Part shown: positions 51,304 to 60,324 of the stretch, piece by piece
How positions within the stretch are numbered: the first letter of the stretch is position 1
Layout: each line of letters begins with the position of its first letter
NCBI GenBank assembly: GCA_963782885.1
Contig: CAWALL010000023.1
Coordinates: 248,001 to 312,000 of the forward strand
Length of the DNA stretch: 64,000 nt
Reading direction: 5' to 3'
From: DATAOG01 sp963782885
GTDB lineage: Bacteria; Pseudomonadota; Alphaproteobacteria; Geminicoccales; Geminicoccaceae
Notes under the pieces: model-generated
What the model saw: the letters and a program-made list of their open reading frames with translations, nothing else
The model's database searches: none
What the model was told of the DNA's origin: nothing
Made by a program: the position numbers and the translations under genes

Positions 51304-52945
51304 TCCGGCCGCTTCCGGAGACCGGCCCGGACGGCGGCGGCCGCCAGGCCGCGATCGCCGCCTTGACCGGTCCGATCGTCGCCGGCGCGACCGAGAGGCA
51401 GCGCAGGCCGGCGTCGAGCAGCACCGGCACGAGCTCGGGATCAGACGCCATCTCGCCGCACAGGCTGACCTCCTTGCCCTGGGCACGGCCGACCTCGACG
51501 ACCCGCCGGATCAGCTCGAGGACCGCCGGATCGCGGGGGCGGTAGAGGCCGCGCACCGTCGGTTCGTCGCGGCTCGCCGCCATCACGTACTGGATCAGAT
51601 CGTTGCTGCCGATCGAGACGAACTCGGCGCCGAATGCGGCGACGTTGAGGGCGGCGGCCGGCACCTCGACCATCATGCCGAGCGCCGGCCGCGCGGCGGC
51701 GATCCCGGCGGCCGAGAGCTCCTCGAGCACGTCCTCGAACAGCATCCGAAAGGCCTCGAACTCGTCGGCCGCGCTGACCATCGGGACCATGACCTTGAGC
51801 GGTCCGAGCACGGCGGCGCGGGCGAGCGCCCGCAGCTGGACCCGGAACACCTCGGGTCGGGCGAGCGACAGCCGAAGCCCGCGCAGGCCCAGGAACGGAT
51901 TGCGCTCGCCCTCGGGCGTGAGCCCGGCGATCGGCTTGTCGCCGCCGGCATCGAGCGTCCGGATGACGACCGGTCGCCCCCCCGCCCAGCGCAGCACCCC
52001 GGCATAGGCGGCCAACTGGCGGTCCTCATTGGGCAGCTCCGGGCCCTGGAACAGGAACTCGGTGCGGGTGAGGCCGATGCCGTCGCCATGGCCGGCATCG
52101 AGGCTCGCCAGCAGCGACGGGTCGTCGACGTTGACCAGGACAAAGACCCGCTCGCCGTTCGCGGTGACCGCCGGCCGGTCGAGCAGCTCCGCCTCGGCCG
52201 CGCTGCGGACAGCGCGCACGCGCAGGCGTGTTTCCACCAGCGCCAGCATCGCGGCATTCGGATGCACGATCAACTGCCCGGCATCGGCATCCAGCACCGC
52301 GAGCGCGCCGTCGTCCAGGCCCTCGCAGGCAGCGCCGAGACCGACCACCAAAGGCGTGCCGCGGGCGCGCGCGAGCAGGGCCACGTGCCCGGCGAGGCTG
52401 CCGCGCTGGAGCGCCGCCCCCCGATAGCGGCTCCAGTCGGTCTCGAGGAAGCGCGAGGGCGTCAGGTCGTCGGCGACCAGAATCGCGCGTTCGGCGCCGT
52501 TGCCTGCCGGAAGCGGTCCGGCCGGCACGAGCGCGGCCAGCACCCGGTCGCGCAGGTCGGCGAGATCGCCGGCGCGCGCGCTGAAGGTCTCGTCGTCGCT
52601 CCCGGCATAGTCGGCGATCTCGAGCTCGAGCGCAGCGGCCCAGGCCTGGTCCGCAGCCTCGCCGGCGGCGATCCGGGCCCGAATCGGCTGGATCAGCTCG
52701 TCGTCTTCGAGCAACGCGATCTGGAACTCGAGGATCTCGGCCGCCATGCGCTCGCCGCGCGCGGCCAGCGCCCCGAGCTGCGCCGCCGCTTCGGCCGTGG
52801 CCGCCCGAAGCGCGGCCTGCTCCTCGGCCGGCGTGCCGGCGACCCGGTGCAGGACGCGCCGGCCATGGCAGAGGGCGATGCGGCCGATCGCGAGCCCGCC
52901 GGACGCCGGCAGGCCCTCCAACACGATCGACGCCGCCTCACTCAT
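51296..52945 (-). CDS. PTS enzyme I paralogue dedicated to the DHA phosphorelay
   Basis: 549 aa from the ATG at 52945 (MSEAASIVLEGLPASGG). Phospho-His187 lies in RGSLAGHVALLARARGTP. The PEP-binding barrel shows GIGLTRTEFLFQ, RTLDAGGDKPI, LGPLKVMVPMVSA, SIGSNDLIQYVMA and SLCGEMAS with the catalytic Cys. It lacks the GAF domain of PtsP at 33.5 kb and lies between the HPr and DhaK genes. It should phosphorylate the neighbouring HPr. It overlaps the HPr gene by eight bases. Confidence 0.92.
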   Translation of the reverse strand: MSEAASIVLEGLPASGGLAIGRIALCHGRRVLHRVAGTPAEEQAALRAATAEAAAQLGALAARGERMAAEILEFQIALLEDDELIQPIRARIAAGEAADQAWAAALELEIADYAGSDDETFSARAGDLADLRDRVLAALVPAGPLPAGNGAERAILVADDLTPSRFLETDWSRYRGAALQRGSLAGHVALLARARGTPLVVGLGAACEGLDDGALAVLDADAGQLIVHPNAAMLALVETRLRVRAVRSAAEAELLDRPAVTANGERVFVLVNVDDPSLLASLDAGHGDGIGLTRTEFLFQGPELPNEDRQLAAYAGVLRWAGGRPVVIRTLDAGGDKPIAGLTPEGERNPFLGLRGLRLSLARPEVFRVQLRALARAAVLGPLKVMVPMVSAADEFEAFRMLFEDVLEELSAAGIAAARPALGMMVEVPAAALNVAAFGAEFVSIGSNDLIQYVMAASRDEPTVRGLYRPRDPAVLELIRRVVEVGRAQGKEVSLCGEMASDPELVPVLLDAGLRCLSVAPATIGPVKAAIAAWRPPPSGPVSGSGRNG

Positions 52946-53243
52946 CGAAGTTGCGCTCGACCAGGCCGACCAACGCGGTGACGGCGTCCGGGGCGTCGGC
53001 ACCTTCGGCCTCGAACGAGACCAGCTCGCCGTGGCGCGCCTTGAGCTTCATGACCCGGTTCGGCGACTTGGCGTTGACCCAGTCGCCGCTGTTGCCGGCG
53101 CGTACCCGGACGGTCGCCTCGAACTGCTTGGCGAGCTTGGTCAGCTTGACCGCCGGGCGGGCGTGCAGCCCGGTCGGATCGCGCACCACCGCCTCGCCCT
53201 GGGCGCGCTCCACCTCGGGTGCGATCGGGTCAGCGCTGTCCAT
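52938..53243 (-). CDS. HPr family phosphocarrier of the DHA module
   Basis: 101 aa. Active-site His27 in RDPTGLHARPAVKL. The regulatory serine region reads NAKSPNRVMKL instead of the Ser46-Met of classical HPr, so Ser-kinase control is unlikely to work the usual way. An ~17-residue acidic N-terminal extension precedes the fold. It bridges EI to the DhaM component. The next gene (dhaM) lies 26 bases upstream. Confidence 0.92.
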   Translation of the reverse strand: MDSADPIAPEVERAQGEAVVRDPTGLHARPAVKLTKLAKQFEATVRVRAGNSGDWVNAKSPNRVMKLKARHGELVSFEAEGADAPDAVTALVGLVERNFDE

Positions 53244-53269
53244 TCCGGCTCCTCATCAGGCGACCCTCG

Positions 53270-53659
53270 TCAGGGAGAGAGCTCTTCGGCCGTGGCGCGC
53301 ACCTCGGCAAGCGGGCTGCCGCCCGCGGCCTCGGTCGCGGCCATCACGGCACCCTCGACGATCGGCGCGTTGCAGATCACGATCCGCGCCTGCCAGGCCG
53401 CGGGCAACAGCTCGATCGCCATCTCGCTGTTGGTTTCGGCGCCGCCGAGATCGACCAGCAGCGCGACGCCGGCGGGCCCGTAGACCTGCTCGATCGCGGC
53501 CTTGATCCTGGCCATGTCGGTGCCGAGGCCGCCCTCGGGATTGCCGCCGCAATGGGCCACCCGAACCTCTTCCCCGACCATCTCGCGCACCATGTCGGCG
53601 GCCCCCTCGGCGACCTTGGGCGAATGCGAGACGATCACGATCGCGACCCGCTCGGCCAT
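53270..53659 (-). CDS. dhaM: DhaM EIIA-type phosphotransferase subunit
   Basis: 129 aa: only the EIIA-Man-like domain, not the three-domain DhaM of E. coli. The active-site His12 is in AIVIVSHSPKVAEG. GTDMARIKAAIEQ and LVDLGGAETNSEMAIELLP are typical. It receives phosphate from the HPr and passes it to DhaL-bound ADP. Its start follows the dhaL stop by three bases. Confidence 0.93.
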   Translation of the reverse strand: MAERVAIVIVSHSPKVAEGAADMVREMVGEEVRVAHCGGNPEGGLGTDMARIKAAIEQVYGPAGVALLVDLGGAETNSEMAIELLPAAWQARIVICNAPIVEGAVMAATEAAGGSPLAEVRATAEELSP

Positions 53660-53662
53660 GGC

Positions 53663-54280
53663 TCAGAGCTCGCCCGCCAGCACGTCGCAGGCCGCGCCGA
53701 TCAGAAGCGCGCTGGACGCGGCGCCCGGGTCGAGGTGGCCGACCGAGCGTGCGCCGAGATAGGACGCGCGACCGGCGGTCGCCTGCATCGGCCCGGTCGC
53801 GGCGAGACCGTCCTCGGCCGCGGCGCGCACCCGATCGAGCAGCTCTCGCCGCGCCAAGCCGTCGGCGCTGCCGGCTTCGAGCGCCTGCAGGGCCGGCACC
53901 AGCACGTCGAGCATGGTCTTCTGGCCGGGCTCCGAGCGGCCGCGTTTCTTGACCGCGGCGATGCCCTCGGCGAGGGGGCCCGCGAGGCCCGTGCCTTCGG
54001 CCGTGGCCTTGCCCATGGCCATGATCAGGCTGCCGTATAGCGGGCCGGACGCGCCGCCGACCTTCATCACCAGCGCCATGCCCGCCTTCTGCAGGGCCTG
54101 ACCGAGCGGCAGGTCCGACAGCTCGTCGCGCGCCGCCGCGATCGCATCGAAGCCGCGGCGCATGTTGACGCCGTGGTCGCCGTCGCCGATCGCCTGATCG
54201 AGCGCGGTCAGCCGGTCGGCATCCGCCCGGATGCCGGCGACCGCGGCGTCGATCAGCCGCCCCACCAGATCAGCCGCCAT
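53663..54280 (-). CDS. dhaL: Dihydroxyacetone kinase, ADP-binding subunit DhaL
   Basis: 205 aa from the ATG at 54280. The metal-nucleotide site LDQAIGDGDHGVNM (Asp28, Asp33, Asp35), GGASGPLYGS and RGRSEPGQKTMLDVL are intact. DhaL keeps ADP bound and is re-phosphorylated by DhaM. Its start overlaps the stop of the upstream fusion remnant by 11 bases, which suggests coupling to the original MalK-like ATPase gene. Confidence 0.95.
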   Translation of the reverse strand: MAADLVGRLIDAAVAGIRADADRLTALDQAIGDGDHGVNMRRGFDAIAAARDELSDLPLGQALQKAGMALVMKVGGASGPLYGSLIMAMGKATAEGTGLAGPLAEGIAAVKKRGRSEPGQKTMLDVLVPALQALEAGSADGLARRELLDRVRAAAEDGLAATGPMQATAGRASYLGARSVGHLDPGAASSALLIGAACDVLAGEL

Positions 54281-55181
54281 GGACGCTCTCCCCCGCCCCC
54301 ACCTCCGCCGAAGCCGACGCCGACGCCGGCAGCCGGCGACCGTCGGCGCCGAAGAACAAAGCCGCGTCGAGGGCGGGGTCGACCGTGGTCGTCGCGCCCG
54401 GCTGGACCGCGCTGCCCGGGCCCGCGAGCGCGTGCAGCTGACGGCTCGCGACCTCGAGCAGGACCACGGTCTCGGCGCCGAGGTGCTCGACCTGGCGCAC
54501 GGTCGCCGCACGCCCGCCACGGCCGATCAGGACGTTCTCCGGGCGGATGCCGATGGTCGCCGCCTCGGCCGGGGCGGCGATTGGCCCGAAGGCGTCGACC
54601 GGCACGAGGTTGATCGCGCAGCGTCGTGGTCTTGCCGCAGCCGGAGCGCCCGAGCAGCACGAAGAACGTGCCGTGCTCGACTGGGCCTTGAACGCCTCGC
54701 GGATCTCGGGCCGTGCGAACCAGTCCTTGCGGTAGACCCAGCCGAGCGCATCGCCCATCGCCGGCAGCGCACAATAGTTGGGCGTGCCCTTCGGCCAGGT
54801 CGAGTAGGCGTACACCGTCGCCGGCAGAAAGTCGTCCATCGAGATGCCGTTTTGGTCGAAGAAATCGTTGAGCTTGATGTAATGGCCGTAGGTGGCGCCG
54901 CCGCCGATCCACTGGCTGTCGCCGATCAGCAGGTCGCAGAGTTTACCATGCGAGTTGAGCTCGTTGATGAAACGGTCGGCGAAGCTGGTCCAGGGCACGA
55001 ACTCGACCTTCATCCGGATGCCGCTCTTGGCAGTGAAGTCCTTGGACAGTTCGGCGAGCGCGTTGGCCGGGTCCCAGGCCACCCAGCAGAGCGTGAGCTG
55101 CTTGTCCTGGGCCTGCGCCGCCGTGGCTCCGAGGACCAGGGTCGACGCTGCCAGGATCTGGGCGAGTTTCGATCGAATCAT
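54270..55181 (-). pseudogene. Fusion scar: sugar-binding protein start joined to MalK-like ATPase end
   Basis: The ATG at 55181 follows GGGGAG. Residues 1-24 are a signal peptide (MIRSKLAQILAASTLVLGAT, AQA). The following ~140 residues are a CUT1-type extracellular solute-binding protein (LTLCWVAWDPANALAELSKD, DLLIGDSQWIGGGATYGHYI, MGDALGWVYRKDWF, EIREAF). At ~54690 similarity ends. About 60 bases then encode, in another frame, a Walker A segment (FVLLGRSGCGKTTTLR). From ~54620 the original frame reads the TOBE tail of a MalK/UgpC-like ATPase (GIRPENVLIGRGG, HLGAETVVLLEV). The rest of both genes and any permeases between are gone: a deletion remnant. Confidence 0.8.
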
Positions 55182-55546
55182 CGGTATGCTCCCCATCATG
55201 CACCCGTTTTCGGGTGCGGCCTCCCCGCCGCCGCCGGTCGGATCGGAGCGCCGGTTTGATGAATTTATTAAACTAAACCCGCGTCAAGAGGCTTCGCAGC
55301 CCTCGCCAGGATTCGTGGCCGAGATCGCGATCAGATCGGAGCGCTGGGCGAGATCATCGCGTGACCGATCTCGATCTGGCATCGGCCGCGAGCGCGGCAT
55401 ACGCCAGACGCAGCGGCGGCAACGAGGCACTCCAGCGGCAGCGCGGGGCGAGGCCGAGCGGGCGGCTCGCGCGCGGTCGCCGGAGACAGCCAAGCGAGGC
55501 GACCTCGGACGCTTGCGTGCCAGCCTGCCACAAGATCTGGCGGCCG
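55182..55546. promoter_or_regulatory. Leader/promoter region of the binding-protein remnant and dha genes
   Basis: 365 bases between the permease stop and the remnant. A hairpin with 7-bp stem GCACCCG/CGGGTGC and TTTT loop (55200-55217) lies in the leader 18 bases before the ATG. An AT-rich stretch GAATTTATTAAACTAAA (55261-55277) further upstream is the likely promoter or operator. No gene is recognisable in the remaining part. Confidence 0.4.
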
Positions 55547-56569
55547 TCAGAGCCGCCGGCTCAGTCGCTGGATCACGATCGGGGTCGCGATCGCGGCGAT
55601 CAGCAGCGCGCCGATCACGATCGCCATGACGATCCCCGGCACGTTCAGGAGCCCCATGCCGAAGGTCACGAGGCCCATCAGGAAGACCGCGATGAACACG
55701 CCCGGGACGGTGCCCGAGCCGCCCATGATGTTGACCCCGCCGAGCACCACCATGGTGATCACCTCGAGCTCCCAACCGGTCGCGATGTTGGGTCGCGTGC
55801 TGCCGATCCGGGACGTGAGCAGGACCGCGGCGAGCCCCGACATCAGCCCGACCAGCGCGAACAGGATCAGCTTGTGGCGCTCGACGTCGATGCCGGCGAA
55901 GCGCGCGGCCTCCGGCGCCTGGCCGATCGCGAACGTGCGGCGGCCGAAGGACGTCTTGTGCAGCAGAATGCCGAAGACCAGCGCGAGCGCGAGGAAGAGC
56001 AAGAACTCGAACGAGAACACCCAGACCACGTAGCCCTGCCCGAAGTACTCGAAGCCGGCCGGATAGCTGCCGTAGGCCTGGTCGCCCAGGATGATGTAGC
56101 TGATGCCGCGGTAGAGGCTCATCGTGCCGATCGTGACCACGATCGAGGGCAATTGGAAACGGGTCACGAGCCAGCCGTTGACCAGGCCGGCCAGCAGGCC
56201 GACCGCGAGGCCGATCAGCAGCAGCTCCGGAGGTCCGGCGCCCACGGCGGTCGCCGCCGCGCCCATCAGCGTCGAGGCGAGCGCGATGATCGAGGCGACC
56301 GAGAGGTCGATCTCGCGCGCGATGATCAAGAGCGCCATCGGCAGCGCGATGATCGCCTTCTCGGTGAAGTTGAAGGTCGCGTCCGAGAGGTTCCAGGGGT
56401 CGAGGAAGTAGGGCGAGAGCTGGGTGTTGAGGAAGAACACCAGCGCCGCGAACCCGAGCAGCAGCACCTCCCAGCGCAGCAGCCGCTCGCCGAGCCCGAC
56501 CGGCAGCCGGTCGGGGATGGCGCCGAAGCCGGGTGCCTGGGCGGTCCGGGTCGAAGTCAGCGCGCTCAT
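55547..56569 (-). CDS. Rhamnose-type ABC transporter permease (RhaQ-like)
   Basis: 340 aa, CUT2/BPD_transp_2 family permease with about 8-10 helices. IDLSVASIIALASTLMGAAA, NGWLVTRFQLPSIVVTIGTM, SLYRGISYIILGD, and GRRTFAIGQAPEAARFAGID (EAA-like loop) followed by VVLGGVNIMGGSGTVPGVF. The start codon overlaps the stop of the preceding permease by four bases (ATGA). It is the fourth gene of the importer set. Confidence 0.9.
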   Translation of the reverse strand: MSALTSTRTAQAPGFGAIPDRLPVGLGERLLRWEVLLLGFAALVFFLNTQLSPYFLDPWNLSDATFNFTEKAIIALPMALLIIAREIDLSVASIIALASTLMGAAATAVGAGPPELLLIGLAVGLLAGLVNGWLVTRFQLPSIVVTIGTMSLYRGISYIILGDQAYGSYPAGFEYFGQGYVVWVFSFEFLLFLALALVFGILLHKTSFGRRTFAIGQAPEAARFAGIDVERHKLILFALVGLMSGLAAVLLTSRIGSTRPNIATGWELEVITMVVLGGVNIMGGSGTVPGVFIAVFLMGLVTFGMGLLNVPGIVMAIVIGALLIAAIATPIVIQRLSRRL

Positions 56570-57582
56570 GCTCCGGCTCCCTGGCGGCCGCGGGCGGCGG
56601 CGATGCTGGCTTCTTTGAGGATCAGGCGGCCGACCCTGCGTTCGCCGCGCGAGTTGATGACGACCGCGGCCACGATCACGGCACCCGAGATGCCCATCTG
56701 CCAGAACGGCGAGATGTTGATGATCGGGAGCGCGTTCTTGACCACGCCCAGGAACAGCGCCCCGAGCACCGCGCCGGCGACGCTGCCGATCCCGCCCGCG
56801 ATGCTGACCCCGCCGATCACGCAGGCCGCGATCACCTGCAATTCGAACCCCATCGCGATCTCGACGTAGGCGACCGCGTAGCGCGACACCCAGAGGTAGC
56901 CGCAAAGGCCGGCGAGCAGGCCCGAGATGCAGAACACCAGAAACCGGATCCGATCGATCCGGATGCCGGCGTAGACCGCGGCTCTGGGATTGCCGCCGGC
57001 GGCGTAGATCTCGCGGCCGAAGTGCGTGTGATTGAGCACGTACCAGGCGCCGAGCGCGATCACGATCGCGATCCAGGCGAGCGCCGGCAGGCCGAGCAGG
57101 GTCTGGCGGGGGAAGCCAAGGAAGGTGCGGCTCATCTCGTGGCTGTTCACCCACGCCCCGCCGGTCAGGAGAAAGACCGTGCCGCGGTAGATGCTAAGCG
57201 TGCCGAGCGTGATCACGATCGGCGGAATGCCGATCGCCGCGACCAGGAAGCCGTTGATCGCGCCGAGCCCAAGGCCGACGCCGAGCGCCACGACGATCGT
57301 GACGATGATCGGCAATTCCGGCATGTGCGACGAGAGGAGCGCCGTGATCATGCCCGTGAGCGCGACGTTGGCCGCGACCGAGAGATCGATGCAGCGGGCC
57401 AGGATCACGGTCATCTGGCCGAGCGCAAGGATGATCAGGATCGAGGTGTCGGTGAGCAGCTCGACCAGGCTGCCGGGCGTCAGGAAGGCCGGCGTGCGTG
57501 CGCCGACCGCCAGGATCAGGAGCAGGACGATCAGGCCGAGGGCGAGCTCGCGCCGCCGCAGCAGAGCCCGCAGGTCAGGCAT
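56566..57582 (-). CDS. Rhamnose-type ABC transporter permease (RhaP-like)
   Basis: 338 aa from the ATG at 57582. CUT2 permease: VILARCIDLSVAANVALTGM, INGFLVAAIGIPPIVITLGT, SIYRGTVFLLTGGAWV, GREIYAAGGNPRAAVYAGI and ACVIGGVSIAGGIGSVAGA. It overlaps the ATPase gene by eight bases. The two permeases are diverged paralogues and would form a heterodimeric channel. Confidence 0.9.
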   Translation of the reverse strand: MPDLRALLRRRELALGLIVLLLILAVGARTPAFLTPGSLVELLTDTSILIILALGQMTVILARCIDLSVAANVALTGMITALLSSHMPELPIIVTIVVALGVGLGLGAINGFLVAAIGIPPIVITLGTLSIYRGTVFLLTGGAWVNSHEMSRTFLGFPRQTLLGLPALAWIAIVIALGAWYVLNHTHFGREIYAAGGNPRAAVYAGIRIDRIRFLVFCISGLLAGLCGYLWVSRYAVAYVEIAMGFELQVIAACVIGGVSIAGGIGSVAGAVLGALFLGVVKNALPIINISPFWQMGISGAVIVAAVVINSRGERRVGRLILKEASIAAARGRQGAGA

Positions 57583-59083
57583 GGACGGCTCCCGGCACGG
57601 CGCCGGAGGCGGCGGTGACGATGGCTTCGGGCGTGGCTTCGGCACGGTCGAGGCGCGCCCGGATCCGGCCTTCGTGCATGACGATGATGCGATCCGCCAT
57701 GCCGAGCACCTCGGGCAGCTCGGACGAGATCATGACCACCGCGAGCCCCTCGCGGGCGAGCTCGCTCATGAAGGCGTGGACCGCGGCCTTGGAGCCGACG
57801 TCGATGCCCTTGGTCGGCTCGTCCAGGATGATCACCTTCGGCCTGGTCGCGAGCCAGCGGCCGAGCACGACCTTCTGCTGGTTGCCGCCCGAGAGCTGCT
57901 CGACCGCGGTCATCCAGCTCGCGGTTCGGACCTGGAGGCGCGCGCCATAGGTGTGGGCGAGCTCGAGCTCGACCCGCTCGTCGACGAAGCCATGGCGGCT
58001 CGTGCGGTCGAGCTGGGGCAGGCCGATGTTGTGGGCGATCGCCATCGGCAGGACGGCGCCCTGATGCTGCCGGTCCTCGGGTAGGTAGACGATGCCCGCA
58101 GCGATCGCATCGCGCGGCTTCCCGATCGTGATCGGCTGGCCGCCGAGGCGGATCTCACCGGCCGACGGCCTGGTGATCCCGAACACCGCCTGCATGACCT
58201 CGCTGCGGCCGGCGCCGACCAGGCCGTAGAAGCCCACGATCTCGCCGCGATGGACATCGAAGCTGATGCCCTCGAACTCGGTCGGGTGGCAGAAGCCCTC
58301 GACCTCGAGCACGACCTCGCCGATCTCGACCTCGAGCTTGGGGAAGACCTGCTCGATGGTGCGCCCGACCATCATGGTCACGAGCCGGTCCTGGCCCGTC
58401 TCGCGGATCAGGCCCTCGCCGACCAAGGCGCCGTCGCGAAAGACGACGTAGCGGTCGGCGATCTCGAAGACCTCGTCGAACTTGTGGCTGATGAACAGGA
58501 TCGCCTTACCCTCGCGCTTGAGGCGGCGGATGATCGCGTAGAGATCGTCGATCTCGCGCTGGGAGAGGGCGGCGGTCGGCTCGTCCATGATCACGATCTT
58601 GGCGTCGACCGAGAGCGCGCGGGCGATGCCGACGATGTGCTTCTGGGCGACCGAGAGCGTCCTGAGCTTCACGTCCGGGTCGAGCTCGACCTCGAGCTGG
58701 GCCAGGATCTCCCGGGTGCGCGCCCGCATCGCGGCCCAGTCCAGGCGGCCGAAGCGACCCGCGATGTGGTGGCCGACGAAGATGTTCTCGGTCACCGAGA
58801 GCTCGTCGAACATCACGGTCTCCTGGTGGATCGCGGTGATCCCGACCCGGCGCGCCGCTTCCGGGGTCGGCAGGTCGAGCGGCGTGCCGCCCAGGCGAAT
58901 CTCGCCTTGCTCGGGTCGGTGGATGCCGGTCAGGACCTTGACCAGCGTCGACTTGCCGGCGCCGTTCTCGCCGATCAGCGCCGTCACCTCGCCGGCATGG
59001 AGGTCGAGCCGGACGGAATCGAGCGCCTTGACGCCCGGGAACGACTTGGAGACGTTGCGCATCTCGAGGATGGGCTGGCCCAT
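57575..59083 (-). CDS. Sugar ABC transporter double ATPase (RhaT-like)
   Basis: 502 aa with two ABC domains, typical of CUT2 importers. First domain: SKSFPGVKALDSVRLDLHAG, Walker A GENGAGKSTLVKVLTG, LSVAQKHIVGIARAL and IMDEPTAALS. The second domain has a degenerate Walker A (GLVGAGRSEVMQAVFG), LSGGNQQKVVLGRWLA and ILDEPTKGIDVG. The YLPEDRQHQG loop is also family-typical. It follows the binding-protein gene in the operon by 110 bases. Confidence 0.93.
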   Translation of the reverse strand: MGQPILEMRNVSKSFPGVKALDSVRLDLHAGEVTALIGENGAGKSTLVKVLTGIHRPEQGEIRLGGTPLDLPTPEAARRVGITAIHQETVMFDELSVTENIFVGHHIAGRFGRLDWAAMRARTREILAQLEVELDPDVKLRTLSVAQKHIVGIARALSVDAKIVIMDEPTAALSQREIDDLYAIIRRLKREGKAILFISHKFDEVFEIADRYVVFRDGALVGEGLIRETGQDRLVTMMVGRTIEQVFPKLEVEIGEVVLEVEGFCHPTEFEGISFDVHRGEIVGFYGLVGAGRSEVMQAVFGITRPSAGEIRLGGQPITIGKPRDAIAAGIVYLPEDRQHQGAVLPMAIAHNIGLPQLDRTSRHGFVDERVELELAHTYGARLQVRTASWMTAVEQLSGGNQQKVVLGRWLATRPKVIILDEPTKGIDVGSKAAVHAFMSELAREGLAVVMISSELPEVLGMADRIIVMHEGRIRARLDRAEATPEAIVTAASGAVPGAVHA

Positions 59084-59193
59084 GACGCTGTGGCTCCCCT
59101 GCCGCGAGCTCGGGGCCGGCGATCGTTGCTTCGCCTGCGCTGGTCGATGGGGCCCGCGCGCCCGAGCGAGACCGGGCGCGCGGGGCTCCCGGA

Positions 59194-60192
59194 TCAGAAG
59201 ATCTTGGCGTACTTCTCGACGTTGGACGCGTCGTAGACGAACGGGTCGGCCATCGCCGCGCTGTTGTTGTCGTCGAGCGTGATCGTGCCCATCCGGCCGA
59301 TGCCGATCTTGGCGCCGGGCTCGGCCTTGGCCTTGCCGGTCGCCAGATCGTAGGCGAGCATGGTCGCCGAGTAGCCGAGATCGATCGGGTTCCAGATCGC
59401 GAAGCTCTTGACCGAGCCGGCCTTGACGTGGCCCGCGAGCTCGGACGGCAGCCCGAGGCCGGTCACGAACACCTGGCCAACCTTGTTCGCGTCCTCGACC
59501 GCCTGGGCGGCGGCGACGATGCCGATCGAGGTCGGGGCGACGATCACCTTGACCTCGGGATGCGCCTGCAGCAGCGCCTCGGTCTCGCGATAGCTCTTGT
59601 CCGCGAGGTCCTCGCCGTAGACGGTGGTGACGAGGTTGAGCCCGGGCGCGCTGGGCAAGGCCTCCTTCATCGCCGCGATCCAGGCGTTCTGGTTGGTCGC
59701 GGTCGGCGTGGTCGAGAGGATCGCGATGTCGCCCTTGCCGTCGATCGGGGCCGCCGCGAGCTTGACCACCAGCATGCTGCCGATCAGCTCGGTGCTGGAC
59801 GGGTCGAGGTGGGCCTCGCGCCCCGCCGGGGCGACCCCGCTGTCCCAGGAGATCACGGTGATGCCGCGCTGCATCGCCTTCTTCAGGATCGGCACCAGCG
59901 CGTCTTTGTCATTGGCCGAGACCTCGATGGCATCGACCTTCTGCGCGATCAGCGAGTTGATGGTCTCGATCTGAGCCTCGGCGGTGGTCGTGGTCGGCCC
60001 GGTGTAGATCAGGTCGACGTCGCCGAGCTGCTTGGCGGCCTCCTGGCCGCCGTCGCGGGCCGCCTCGAAGAAGCCGATGCCGAGCGCCTTCACCACCATG
60101 GCGATCCGGACCTCCTTGGCGGACGCGCTCGACGCGCTTGCAAAAGTCAGCGCGCTCATGGCCGCGAGCCCGAGCAGTAATTTGAACTTCAT
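59194..60192 (-). CDS. Rhamnose-type periplasmic sugar-binding protein (RhaS-like)
   Basis: 332 aa from the ATG at 60192, behind GGGAGG. Signal peptide MKFKLLLGLAAMSALTFASA with cleavage near SASA-KEV. The mature protein (VRIAMVVKALGIGFFEAARD, IETINSLIAQKVDAIEVSAN, TVISWDSGVAPAGREAHL, ELIGSMLV) matches the RhaS/LsrB branch of the Peripla_BP_4 fold. Substrate may be L-rhamnose, another deoxy- or tetrose sugar, or an AI-2-like molecule. First gene of the importer operon. Confidence 0.9.
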   Translation of the reverse strand: MKFKLLLGLAAMSALTFASASSASAKEVRIAMVVKALGIGFFEAARDGGQEAAKQLGDVDLIYTGPTTTTAEAQIETINSLIAQKVDAIEVSANDKDALVPILKKAMQRGITVISWDSGVAPAGREAHLDPSSTELIGSMLVVKLAAAPIDGKGDIAILSTTPTATNQNAWIAAMKEALPSAPGLNLVTTVYGEDLADKSYRETEALLQAHPEVKVIVAPTSIGIVAAAQAVEDANKVGQVFVTGLGLPSELAGHVKAGSVKSFAIWNPIDLGYSATMLAYDLATGKAKAEPGAKIGIGRMGTITLDDNNSAAMADPFVYDASNVEKYAKIF

Positions 60193-60324
60193 CTTCAAAA
60201 CCTCCCTGGTCATGGTTCGAAACGGATCAGACGTGACGACCGCGCAGAGCGCGGCCGGGGTGGACCTCGTCTCCGAGAGCATGGCGATCGATTCGGGCGG
60301 CGCGCATCGGAACTCCTGGCTCGA

